The notes under the pieces are model-generated. The model was not told the origin of the DNA. It searched no databases and worked only from the letters and a program-made list of their open reading frames with translations. From Acanthochromis polyacanthus (Eukaryota > Chordata > Actinopteri > Pomacentridae): a DNA stretch of 64,000 nucleotides. Where the stretch lies: assembly GCF_021347895.1 (NCBI RefSeq), contig NC_067117.1, positions 19,660,858 through 19,724,857 on the forward strand, given 5' to 3'. Positions 38,481 to 49,281 of the stretch are shown here, piece by piece (position 1 is the stretch's first letter; every line of letters begins with the position of its first letter). The translations under genes and the position numbers were made by a program.

Positions 38481-39895
38481 GTAGGAATGGGTTTTTTTTT
38501 TTCCCGCTTTGGCTCTTTCATTTATGTGATTCAAATTTCCGATGTTTTTGTTAGATTTTTAGCACAATAGTTAAATGAGGTGTGTTGGTGTTTGTCATTC
38601 GATGGACATTCAGGAAAACGGATTAACTTGATGTTGAGGGGCTTTTCAGGCAGTGGTGACTATCTCAGAATCTCACGCTGTGAACTCGATATAGATGGAC
38701 ACAAGGCACTTCGCAAGCCTTTTTTTACTCTTAAAGGGGAACTTCTCCATATTTCTCTTATTTGGAACTCACTTCTCATCTCTCGTTCCCCTTTAAATTG
38801 AATGCCGTCAACACCGTTTTTTTCTTGCAAGTGGCTATTTCGTACAAGTCATTCAAGAGCCTCTTTAATAAAACCTGCTCATTTAACAAGTGATTTCAAA
38901 CACGTCTGCGGCTACTCCCTCATTGATTGTCATGTTAGTCACGTCAGACATAAAATATTACTGACATAAAATGTTACTGCTGTATCCCAATGCCACGTGT
39001 CTCAATGCCACGTACGGTCTCGCCTCTAATTTTAAGAGCTCGCCTTCAATCAATCCAACAGTTATGACTGGCGAATGGCTTTTCTGTTCAGGTCAGCTGT
39101 GCAGCTCTGACAATCCAGGTGGATTGATTGAGCATTGGACGGGAGGATAAAGTGGTGATGGCGAGAGTTTTAGCTTTGCTTTCTGAAATTCTTGATAAAA
39201 TTATTGTTTTTCTTTGAGTGGGTTTCTTTTTATGTTTTGTTTTCTAGTCAAAAGTATTTGTTGTATGCGTTTTCAGTCTATGGAGGACGGAGCACTCAGG
39301 CTAAATGGCAGCTCATTAGAATTCACCCCGTTTCCCTCCGCTCGCCTCAAGACCTGTCATCCATTCAATATTATGAATGTATAATCAGCCTGTGTGTTTG
39401 TGCGCTTTTAATGCGTGTTTATGTATGCACGCAGCATTTGTGTGTTTGTCACTCACAGTATGCACAATTATTTGAACGCTTGTGATGGCATGGATTTGTG
39501 TGTGAATGTGTGTGTGTTTGTGTTTAGGAGAGCGTAAGAGACAACAAACAATACAATGTCGACTAAGATTCAGTGCTGCGGATTTGACACCCATTCACTT
39601 AGCCTGGCAACCGTCCCTTTATTTATTTAGCTGTTCTCACATGTCTTTCCTCCTCTGCTGTTATGCACTCTGGTGGAGATGTATGTGTGTGGAATATCAC
39701 CTGGGAAAGCAATGCTACAGTAGGCTGTTGAGGTACGTTGTTCATATGTGTGTGAGTAACATCAGAGCCAAAGAGCCTGCAGTTCTTTTGGCTGCCTTAT
39801 GTTTCAGACAGAAAACCCCAAAACAACAAAAAAAACCTGGTTTTGGAAAAGATTTGTTTGCACAGAAGAAACGATATCTAAAAATCGACATTCGA

Positions 39896-39896
<1 letters not shown>

Positions 39897-39988
<92 letters not shown>
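39897..39988 (+). repeat. (CA)n microsatellite, about 92 bp
   Basis: An uninterrupted CA run ending in CTCACTCG. Confidence 0.96.
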
Positions 39989-39993
<5 letters not shown>

Positions 39994-42788
39994 TCGCATG
40001 GACTTAGAGACAAATAAGAGAAATATGGAGAATAAGTCATGTATACAACAGATCCTTTGCTCCACCAACTCTGTGAATCAGCATCTCTTTAGGTAATTTT
40101 AATTTTATGTCACCTTAGGTTTTGAGTGAAAGAGTGATCTGCTTTTATCCAAATGTGTATTTTTAGGTTTTGACAGCTTAGTGGGAGCACATGCAGACCA
40201 TGATAGCATGGCGGCGCATGTTCGCATCCTTACACCTTCTCAGGAGAGCCGGAGTGGTGAATGTTGTTTATATAGCCATGCCTGAGGGTGTGGAAGGCAG
40301 AGAGGGTAGAAACAAGGAGAATATTGGAAGGTGCCTCAAGTAAACAGTGTGCTTGTGTGCTCTTCATTTAACACAACTGTTACAGAAAAAAGAAGAAAGG
40401 ACCAACAAAAATGATGGCAGTGATTGATATTGATGAAAAATAACCAATTTTCCTTTTTATTTTATCTTTGTTAGGCTGAGAATAATTCTGCTTTAAGTAA
40501 CACTATGTTACCTGAACCATCTCTTCATTTGACTAGAACTGAAGTGCTTTGATATCCTGCGCTATCTGCACTCAGTCTATTTTTAACCAACTGTAATGTT
40601 CAAGGTTGTCCAGAGCAACAAGACGGTGGCATAAACAACACGTTTAAAGTACTAATGAAGTCCCACTGTGCTCCATTGGGCACATTTGCACTGATACACT
40701 CATGCACGCACTCACAGGGGAAGCTTTTTCTGAAGAATCGTGGTTTGATGGTACGTAGATAGGAGAGGTACAGGAAGAGAGAGAGATGGAGCAGATAGAG
40801 AAGAGCTGCAGGAGGTGGAGGAGAGAAGGAGGTGATGAAGAGAGGTGATGTCCACTGTTGTGATTAACTAATTCCAGCGGTCATCTGGATACTGCTGCGG
40901 TCAAGGACACAACGGTGGACTGGCCATCCGCTGCACTTAATATTTAGGATTAAAAGCCTCCATTCCCTTTCACAGTTTCATTATCTCGGGCTGCTTGGCA
41001 CAACTTGTCATTGCTCTGTTCATCTGTCAGCAGTGTGCCAGCTTCTCATACTGTATCCCACTCTGTCCAGTCTCTCCTCTACTTTTTATGTCTTTCTGCC
41101 TGATGAAGCGCTGTAACTAAGCTGCCATTGTCTGTGCAGTAAAACAGATGGATCAGATGCACATTCAAATGGAACTCTGGTGACTTGGGCGGTTCTCTCA
41201 GCCACTTCTGCACTTTCAGGCACTGTTGAGCAATGACAATTAAAGGGCACTAACCCTGACCTCCACACACTTGCACACATATGCGCATTGTCAATAGGTG
41301 GTCTGAGGAGATGAGACAAAAGGAGAGGATGCCGGTCGATAATCCAATACCTATTGTAAGAGCTCGTATTTGATGCAGCGCACATATTTGCACGCAGACG
41401 AGAGTGAGGATTCCTCAGCTGCGCCCTCCATCAGGGTCCAATGTGGGCCATCTGCTGTGTGTATGTGGCCAGTGTGCCAGGTGGTAGGAGCCCCCACTGC
41501 CCACTGTGTGTCCATTGTGGCCATGCCAGACTCAGGTGGGTGGGTTTGGGGGTGCTGCACAGTGCTCATTCATTAGTGCATCAATGAAGCTAACCCGCAG
41601 CTCCTGACAACAACACAAACAGTCCCAGTTATGATTTAATGACAGATGCAGCATGACAAAGTGGACATTATATGTCACTTGTAAGTCACTATGTATAACA
41701 TAATCTACACAGAAATAACCAAGAAGTACATCTTAGCAGCATGAAAGTCCTTCAATTTGGGATTGATCATGTTGAGGACAGCAGAGTGACTCACTGTTCT
41801 TGTGAATGTCTCATAACCAAAAGATAACATGATTGACCTCTGCACCAGGGAAAGTGTTTCCGTGAACTAATTAGCATCGGTTCTGTTGAGGTGTCCTTGA
41901 GGGAGAACAAGAACCATTACCAGTTCTGTCATCACAAAGGGGATGAGAGGATGACTGCATCAGCCAAGCAGCTCCAAACTAAACATTGAGGGCCATATGG
42001 GATTGGACATGTTGTAGCTGTTTTGCACACAGCAGGTCCTGTGAAGCCACAGTTGGCCTTATGAAAGACAAAGTTTTGTCTCTAGTTTGAGACCTCGATT
42101 TAGAACTCAAGTTTGTGCTTCTCCCACAATAAATTAGGTACATGCAGCTCTGTACATGGAAGAAAGTGACAGAACTGTTAAATTCCAATTTTGAGCCACC
42201 ATCTGACCTCTGTACAGCAGAACCGGAAAACACTGGATTAAATTAAATACTTTCTGCAGCTTGTTGACCATCAAAGGCTTTCTTGCGTCTTGCATTTTTC
42301 TGGTAACCACTGACTACTATAAATTGATTTTAAAGTAGGCAGTAAAAGCGATTGCCCACACTAACTGTAGCATTGGTAATATTTTCTGTGATTATTGCAA
42401 AACCAGACTCTCAGCAGTGGCCGCACTGGTGACACTGACATTCCAGAAGTCAATAACAAGTGACAGTTTGTCGTTTGTATGTGTATATTGCTGTGTGAAG
42501 GCACTGATGTATTCCACTGGGACTGCCGGTGCCACCATCAAGAGACCATGTCATGGCCTAATTGACTGATGATTGTTGTTCTACTGGTGCATAATGCTGC
42601 TCTGTCAAACTCCCCAGTGTGTTTGTGCGTGTGGGCATGCATGTCTGTGGCTTGCTTTTAAATGTGTGTTCGCCTTTGCAGACAGGACCTCCACCCGAAA
42701 AGGAACAAATAAACATACTGTGTAAACACACCAGGTTTAACTAAATGATACAGTCAGGGAGGGATGGAGGAGGAAGAAAGGTTTTTGT

Positions 42789-42789
<1 letters not shown>

Positions 42790-42822
<33 letters not shown>
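42790..42822 (+). repeat. (TC)n microsatellite
   Basis: A pure TC run of 33 bases. Confidence 0.95.
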
Positions 42823-42825
<3 letters not shown>

Positions 42826-44653
42826 CTCTGTGTGCTGTCTTTCTGATTGAGAATGTACTAATCGGAAAGGCAGAGAAAATATGACATGAGGACTTTGTTC
42901 CTGTGTGTGTCCGTGGTTAGTGTCATCGTTTGGCTCAGCCACCCGAGCCACGAGTTGTTTGGCCCGGGCGTGAGCACAGAGGCTGTCTTTGTGCAGGCGT
43001 TTGGTAGCCCTCGGTCATTAGTTCACACAACTGCATGGGGTCACACAAACACGCACAAAGCGGATGAGAAAGAGACTGAGGAAATGGAGATGTAAAGAAT
43101 GATGAAAGGGATCCGATACGGTAGATGCAATGGAAGTTGAGATCAAACGCTCAAGACTAAACAGATAATTTATACTTTCCATTCAACGCTCAGTTTTTCC
43201 ACCTAATTTGGCTCTTTTCCCAGAGTGCCATCAGTTATCCACTCCTATCATAGTTTCTGCTCTCTACTGACAATATAGCTTTTAAATGGTGTTTTCTGAT
43301 TGCATGTAGCCCAGTTTAGCCGTTACATGAATGTGACAAGCCAAGCATATACAGTATATCTTTCTCGCCGTAGAAACGTTCTCTTAGCATGCAACCTAGC
43401 ATGAAATCGGCTCAATCAAATGAACTATCTGGCTGGCTAGCCTCGCAATTAATCGGACACCCCTGTATGCATCTGACTGTGTTATTCTAACCATTCCACT
43501 ATAGCAGAAGGCTGGGCTGGGATTCAGATCACTGCCATAAATCTCATGGGAGCAGGTAGATGCAGGTGATAAGCTCAAGTCTGGGGATTTCACGCAAACC
43601 AGAAGGATGGCGTCATTATATGGAGGTGAATAGGATAGCAAACTTTGACAGTACAGAAGCCTGGCAAGACAAGTCTGACAACTGAAAGAAAATGAAAAAT
43701 AATTGATTGTGATAAATGTGCAAAGTATTGATATACAACAGGCTCAGATCTGACTCCTGAGTGACCTGCTTTATTTCTCCTGCTATGCATGTTTTTCCCC
43801 TGCAGGACAGGAAAATGTATGAATCAATAAAATTATATTCTATATGAATGGTTACATTTGAAGCACTGCATATTTATTTGATTTTTGGCATTTTTTTAAG
43901 GATAAGCAGATTGGCAAAAAAAGTCTTGTTTAATTCTCCAGCCTTGTTTGATTTTTATATGAACTCAACACAAGTAGTTTTTTTTTCTTTTTAAAAATAT
44001 GACAATCAATAACTACAAAACGTTAAATTAGATTTTTTTTTTAATGGAGTGAGTTTCAGTATCAGTCTTCTGTACAGAGTGTTGCATTATGGATTGTTTT
44101 TAGCTTTCAGACTTTTCAGTATACAGTATTTATTGTGAGTATTTATTCCAGAGGCAATCAGCCCTGTTTATCCCTAAAAAGTTTCTTAAGGCTTGTGTAA
44201 TGTTGTGTAATGTTTTATTGCCAGTGAGAAAGTACTTTATTGACAACTGATCATGTTTTACAATCAGATTTCTCCTCTCAGTACAGTACATTAATATGCA
44301 ACGTTACATGACTGTTTTTTTTTGTTTTTCTTTTACAATTTTAGTATTTTTCACAATATATAAAACCCAAAAAATAGAAATAATCAAATTATTTTGTCAG
44401 ACGTCAAACACTACGCACCAGATGGCTTGTTATGTAGAACCACTGGAGAAGTCGTCCTTGTCTTTCATGGACTATAGCATACATGTAGCAGCCAGTGGGG
44501 TTTTTATAAGATGCTGAAAGGTCTGACCAACTGCGGATCAGCCACAAGTGCATAGCTTGAAGTCTGGCAAGATGGATCCTCAATTGATTGTGGCTTGTGA
44601 ATCTTACGAACATCCAGCTGCTTTGCAAGGTAAACCTATCCTCATAATACATA

Positions 44654-45043
44654 CAGCACCCTCCATAATTACTGGCACCCCCAGTTAAGATGTGTTCTTT
44701 AGCTTCTAATAAATTCAGATTTTTTTCTAAATATAGGACCACAATGGAAAAAAGAGGAAAATCCAACCTTTAATTAAAGTGCATTTATTCAGTGGGGAAA
44801 AAAAATCACACAATAAGAATAATTCTTTTACATCAAATCATGTGTGCCACAATTATTAGCATCCCTGATTTTAATGCTTTGTACAACCCTCTTTTGCCAA
44901 CAAAACAACACCTAATCTTCCTCTATAATACATTTTTTCAACAATTTTCAGTGTGAGAGTATGCTTCTGCAATAATAATTGAATTTATTTTAAGGTTTTC
45001 AACACATCTTAACCAGGGGTGCCAATAATTATGGAGGGCGCTG
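44654..45043. mobile_element. Tc1-type MITE (internally deleted)
   Basis: The 390-bp element has inverted ends CAGCACCCTCCATAATTACT and, at the right, GCCAATAATTATGGAGGGCG followed by CTG, flanked by TA (44652-44653 and 45044-45045). Additional complementary wording inside the tips (GTTAAGATGTGTT / AACACATCTTAAC) extends the inverted repeat. The interior phrase GTACAACCCTCTTTTGCCAA resembles the 3' end of a Tc1-type transposase region, so this is probably a deletion derivative. It has no coding capacity. Confidence 0.88.
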
Positions 45044-45796
45044 TACATGCAACTGTGTGTTTCCATACATGTGTCCTGTGGAAACTTATGGATATCAATC
45101 ATCAGTCTGAGTCTTTCTCCCATCTGTTGGCATGTCCTCACATGTGGCTCAGTCTTTGTGAATACACTCGCACATACAATTAAACATAAAGACACACTAA
45201 AGCCTTGGAGGATGTCCCTGCAGAATTAAAGCCAGAGTCAGGTCTTTGACTCTGCCACCTCTGCTTTTACTCAATGTCTGAGCAACTGTGATATAGATTG
45301 TTGGATATTATAGGTTCCAACAATCCATGACTCTTGTCTTAGCTAAAATAGCCACTGTAGCACCACAGTTATGAATTAGTAAAGGGTATTATCCGTTGCT
45401 TCTTCACATTGCCTCTCTGCTTCTGTTCTCTCTCTCATTTCCTCCGTTTCATCTGCTGCTCACATATTCTCTTTCCGCTCTCTCGTTCTGCCTCCTTCTG
45501 TGATCAAAGATTCCTCTCCCTGATAGTAGTTGAGCGTTTGTATATGTTGAGATGAAATGTAGCGATCGCTATTTTTCTCTAATCATTTTCTCTCATTAAA
45601 GAGAAGAGCAACACGCACACGCATACACCGAGTATCGACATACAGATGTACATGTATGTGGGACGTTTGCACATATAAAAAGTATGTGCACAACCTTGCA
45701 CACGCTCACACATCTTAGAAAATGGGTTGTAGCACTTAAGTTGTAAGGGTAGACAGTAATGAGGGGTCTTCTTAAAAGATTTAATGCCACCCCATC

Positions 45797-45800
<4 letters not shown>

Positions 45801-45838
<38 letters not shown>
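45801..45838 (+). repeat. (AC)19 microsatellite
   Basis: A pure AC run of 38 bases. Confidence 0.95.
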
Positions 45839-45841
<3 letters not shown>

Positions 45842-46517
45842 CGTGAATCCACCCACTCAGTCTCATTAAACCAGTGTCTCCAACACTGCACCTTTTTCTT
45901 ACAAGAGCCTCATCTGCAATAATATCCATATTTCCTACCTTACTAACAAGCAGTCGTGACATTAAGGGGCACTATGAGTTGATACTCCTCTTTGCAAATC
46001 TTGTCCCAAATCCTGGTGCCAACTATTACCGAGTAATTTAACCAGTGCAGCAATAAATGTTCAAAGCTAATCACTTTTACGGAGCAGGATAAGTTACACT
46101 GGGCTCCTATGTTAGCTAATGCCACAGATGAGAACAGTTCAGTCCTTGATAATCTCAGTGCTAATGCACTTTAGCTCGGTCCAGCAGCGGGTGACTGCAC
46201 TGCACTGCACAGCACTCATTCACTACCTCTGCGTTCTTCTCCTAATTTACTACAACCAGGGGTTAATGAGCCAAAGTGAGAAGTAGATGAGAGTGGGAAA
46301 GAAAGCCGGGCGAGAAAGAGACAGACTGAAAAGAAAGAGCAAGGGAGATGAATAATAAATGTACCATGCTAGAATCCATTTTTAAGGCAAGATTAGAGGA
46401 GTCTGGATGCAAGCTGGGATGCTCACATGATCCAAGTGAGGACGAGGCCGGCCTGTTTCTAGGTCATCTCCATTAGGCATCTCGGGATAGAACATCAAAG
46501 AATTCCTGCTTTTCACA

Positions 46518-46519
46518 TC

Positions 46520-46593
<74 letters not shown>

Positions 46594-46626
46594 TATATAT
46601 ATATAGTGTATATATATATATATATA

Positions 46627-46673
<47 letters not shown>
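46518..46673. repeat. (AT)n array with symmetric interruptions
   Basis: About 156 bases of AT dinucleotide are broken by TACTATATATATATAGTGTA and a second TACTATAT block. The array is self-complementary throughout and could extrude as a cruciform. It lies only about 550 bp before the fold-back element. Confidence 0.96.
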
Positions 46674-46676
<3 letters not shown>

Positions 46677-47227
46677 TGTGCAGAGTTACGTGCTTGTACA
46701 TTTTTCTTCAAATTATATTTTCATTTGTAAAGAATATTTTCATCCTGCAATAATCAAACACATAATGTAACTATAATGTGTGCATTTGGTTTAGTTCTTA
46801 TCTGCAAATCATGACTTTTTTTCTGCCCTAGTGTCTTGAGGTGTCAACACCATAGAATTTTACTGGAATCTAAATTAAAATCCAAATACTTAATCCTGTT
46901 GATATTTCTTATTGGGCTCATGAACCTTTAGAGGGGGAGGTTGTGGGAAGAGAAGGGAATCTTTGTCCTGGCATTGCGCTGTCTCTGCCAGCTGATACAG
47001 CCAAGAGCACACCTGGTGGATGGCACAATGCCAGGGCTCACCGGGCACACTCACTCCTGACAAGACACACAACTAGACACACACAGACACCAGAGAGGAT
47101 GCCACATCTCAAGTTAACGGGCCAAAATGAGCACATTCATGCATGTGTATATATAGTCTTGGATACATGCTGGGGCTGCGCTGTGTCCAGAGGGTTACTG
47201 ATGAGTGACACAGCAGGTATGGATTAC

Positions 47228-47865
47228 TATGAGGGGCCGTACAAGACTTAATTCATTCTCGTCCTCTCACACACATATATTTTCTCTCATACTCACATAC
47301 ATTCTCCTTTCACACACATATATTTTCACTCTCTTACACGCATACATTCTCCTCTCACACACATACATTCTCCTTTCACACACATATATTTTCCTTGCAC
47401 ACACATACATTCTTCTTTCACATACATATATTTTAATATTCACGCACACACACATTCTGCTTTCACATACATACATTTTCACTCATGCACACACATACAT
47501 TCTCCTCTCACATGCATATATTGTCACACTTGCACGTACATACATTCTCCTTTCACATTCATACATTCTCCTAAATAAATAGACATATATGTATATGTAC
47601 AAAGAAAATATATGCATGAAAGAGAAGAATGTATGTATGTAAGAGGAGAATGTAGGTGTGTGAGAGGAGAATGTATGTATGTGCGAGAGAGAATAGTGGA
47701 AAAGGAAGTAAGTATAGTGGAAAAGGAAGTCCATCGTTTTTTGCGCTGTGATTGGCTGAAAAGCTCAAGTGGGCGGTGATGTTCAGGTAACGGTTACCAT
47801 GGCAGATGGAGAGGAGTCCCGAGCGCTTCAGCAAGCCATTGGGGTTTTAAGAAACATTTTGTCAT
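47228..47865 (+). repeat. Left terminal inverted repeat of the fold-back element
   Basis: From the tip inward, it has about 30 bp of unique end and then a 21-bp minisatellite (unit like CACACACATACATTCTCCTYT). That array reads in one direction to 47577 and then, after a palindromic GACATATATGTATATGTAC hinge, in the reverse direction (AGGAGAATGTATG) to about 47695. Next come two direct copies of AGTGGAAAAGGAAGT (from 47694 and 47715), a CCAAT/GC-box block and the start of a reading frame at 47799. Because the minisatellite folds on itself, each arm is a hairpin inside the larger hairpin. Confidence 0.9.
47694..47798 (+). promoter_or_regulatory. Promoter-like block inside the left TIR
   Basis: In order, this has two ETS-type GGAAGT sites (47704-47709 and 47725-47730) in a 21-bp direct duplication, an inverted CCAAT box (GATTGGCTG, core 47751-47755) and a GC box (GGGCGG, 47771-47776). 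A four-codon upstream ORF (ATG 47779 to TAA 47788-47790) precedes the main ATG at 47799. The same block is present, reversed, in the right arm. The motifs are seen; promoter activity is inferred. Confidence 0.5.
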
Positions 47866-47954
47866 CCCCAGAAACGGTCACATATTATCGTCATCGCTTG
47901 AGCAGCAGGCGACAGGTTTATCTGCACCAAACTTTACTCACAGCACTGTGGAAA
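47799..47954 (+). CDS. Putative first exon of an unidentified transposon-borne protein (52 codons)
   Basis: The ATG lies in an ideal context (ACCATGG). The frame opens MADGEESRALQQAIGVLRNI, contains RHRLSSRRQVYLHQTLLTAL, and reaches WK immediately before GTGAGA (47955-47960), a good splice donor in phase 0. Read without splicing it stops four codons later (after WKVR). I do not recognise the protein. The composition (acidic start, then an Arg-rich amphipathic stretch) would suit the N-terminus of a DNA-binding protein, but that is speculation. The last 33 codons lie inside the perfect 176-bp palindrome, so most of this exon is present a second time on the opposite strand (48229-48132). The right arm repeats only the first 22 codons (from 49348, minus strand) before diverging. 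No downstream exon was identified, so this may be a remnant from a larger autonomous relative. Confidence 0.4.
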
Positions 47955-48229
47955 GTGAGATGAGACAACTTTTCAGACCTGCAAACTTCCAAGTCGCTGC
48001 AGCGGGACGAGCAGCTAACGCTAACGCCACACAAGGCCGAACTGGAGGATTACGTGTGGCGTTAGCGTTAGCTGCTCGTCCCGCTGCAGCGACTTGGAAG
48101 TTTGCAGGTCTGAAAAGTTGTCTCATCTCACTTTCCACAGTGCTGTGAGTAAAGTTTGGTGCAGATAAACCTGTCGCCTGCTGCTCAAGCGATGACGATA
48201 ATATGTGACCGTTTCTGGGGATGACAAAA
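47857..48229. repeat. Perfect palindrome, 176-bp arms, 21-nt loop
   Basis: Positions 47857-48032 and 48054-48229 are exact reverse complements by my reading, with equal lengths and no indel. They are separated by a 21-base loop (AAGGCCGAACTGGAGGATTAC). The loop ends in GGATTAC, the same seven bases that precede the element at 47221-47227, possibly by chance. The palindrome duplicates part of the putative exon and its splice donor. Confidence 0.92.
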
Positions 48230-48237
48230 CGTAGTGT

Positions 48238-49239
48238 CTACAGATACGGACCCGTACCCGTAGCCTGTGGCCGACGGATACGGCACTTTGCCTTATCATA
48301 AATATTAATGAGACGTACATGAATATTAATGAGTCGGCTGATGAACGCGCTTTGTGATTGGCTGGTAATCCGACGTACATAAATATTAATGAGCCGGTTT
48401 GGTAATCCGAGTGATGAAGGCGCTTCCGTGATTCGAGGTGAATCTGCGTGCTGAGCCTGTCATGTCAGTCATCTGCTGTTCTCTTTTCTATCATGCATAA
48501 TGTCTTATAAATATCATTATCTGACTTTTTCACTGACAGCGATTTGGGGGTTGAAATCGGCACTACTATTAAAAATAGCAAAACTTTTTATTCACGTGAC
48601 CCTGTTCTAATAAAGCACAGACAGCAAACAAAACAAATGGCAGAACTAACAGCCAGCAAACGAAAAGTATTTTTTTACCTTCAAAAGTAGCAACAGACTA
48701 TTACATATTAACAACCTAAACAAAACCCTGACGTATTTTCTACGTCTGTCAACACAGACCCTGCACGTCAGTCACTTTAATGTTAGCGGATTCTGTTGAA
48801 TGGCTAATTTACATAACCACAAACAAATCTCACAATATCACAGTAAATCGAGTTTGTGTTTTTTTTTTTAATTCATGCCGAATTAAAGAGCTGCTCCTCA
48901 CCATTCACGAGTGTTTGTTTCATATTCGACATCCTTAACTTTATCTTGTAAATTAGCGCCCGAAATTAAATGGGAACATTTGCAATGGAGTTCGTCAGCC
49001 GCTTCCACCACTGAACGCGGTAAACTAATTAATAGGAACTGGACTTCAAACAATTTAGACACGGCGTCTAAAAGCGTAAAAACTGCAATGTCTAAAGTGT
49101 GAGAGGAGACGGTGTATTTTTGGTTAAATTATACAATGTTCGCCGTCAAAGTCATTCATATAAACTGCCTGTAATGTGCAGCAAATAGTAGTTAACCGGC
49201 GCCAGCTCTTCAGTGACCTTAACGGGTCCGTACCTCTAG
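48238..49239. mobile_element. Inner 1-kb segment with imperfect inverted tips (nested insertion?)
   Basis: The tips CTACAGATACGGACCCGT (48238-48255) and ACGGGTCCGTACCTCTAG (49222-49239) are complementary at 16 of 18 positions. Inside are three copies of TAAATATTAATGAG-like motifs (48299, 48320, 48380), two of them next to CGTACAT, and another GTGATTGGCTG. The rest is A/T-rich. A 63-codon frame (48911-49102) resembles nothing I know. It could be an older insertion within the fold-back element or the element's own core. Confidence 0.45.
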
Positions 49240-49243
49240 TACA

Positions 49244-49277
49244 GATGCTACAGGTACGGATCCGTACCTGTAGCATC
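49244..49277. repeat. 34-bp perfect palindrome with no spacer
   Basis: GATGCTACAGGTACGGA is followed immediately by its exact complement. The half-site shares TACGGA/GGTACGGA with both tips of the neighbouring inner segment, so it may be a binding site or a junction left by rearrangement. Confidence 0.93.
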
Positions 49278-49281
49278 AACC

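Noticed and set aside
38481..38570. Continuation of the plexin frame past 38480
   Set aside because: GTAGGA is a donor, the conserved plexin sequence ends exactly there, and the following residues are unrelated and soon stop.
47250..47580. Regularly spaced 21-bp repeats, CRISPR-like at first sight
   Set aside because: Units are adjacent with no unique spacers, and the host is a vertebrate.
47205..47582. 125-codon frame with repeated SHTYILL-type heptads (and mirrored frames near 49569-49922)
   Set aside because: It is a translation of a 21-bp minisatellite inside the TIR. Both strands are open, there is no start context and there is no known domain.
47938..48148. Two nearly identical 66-codon frames on opposite strands
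   Set aside because: They are the same palindrome read from each side. The alanine-rich middle comes from GCTAACGCTAACGCC and is not evidence of a protein.
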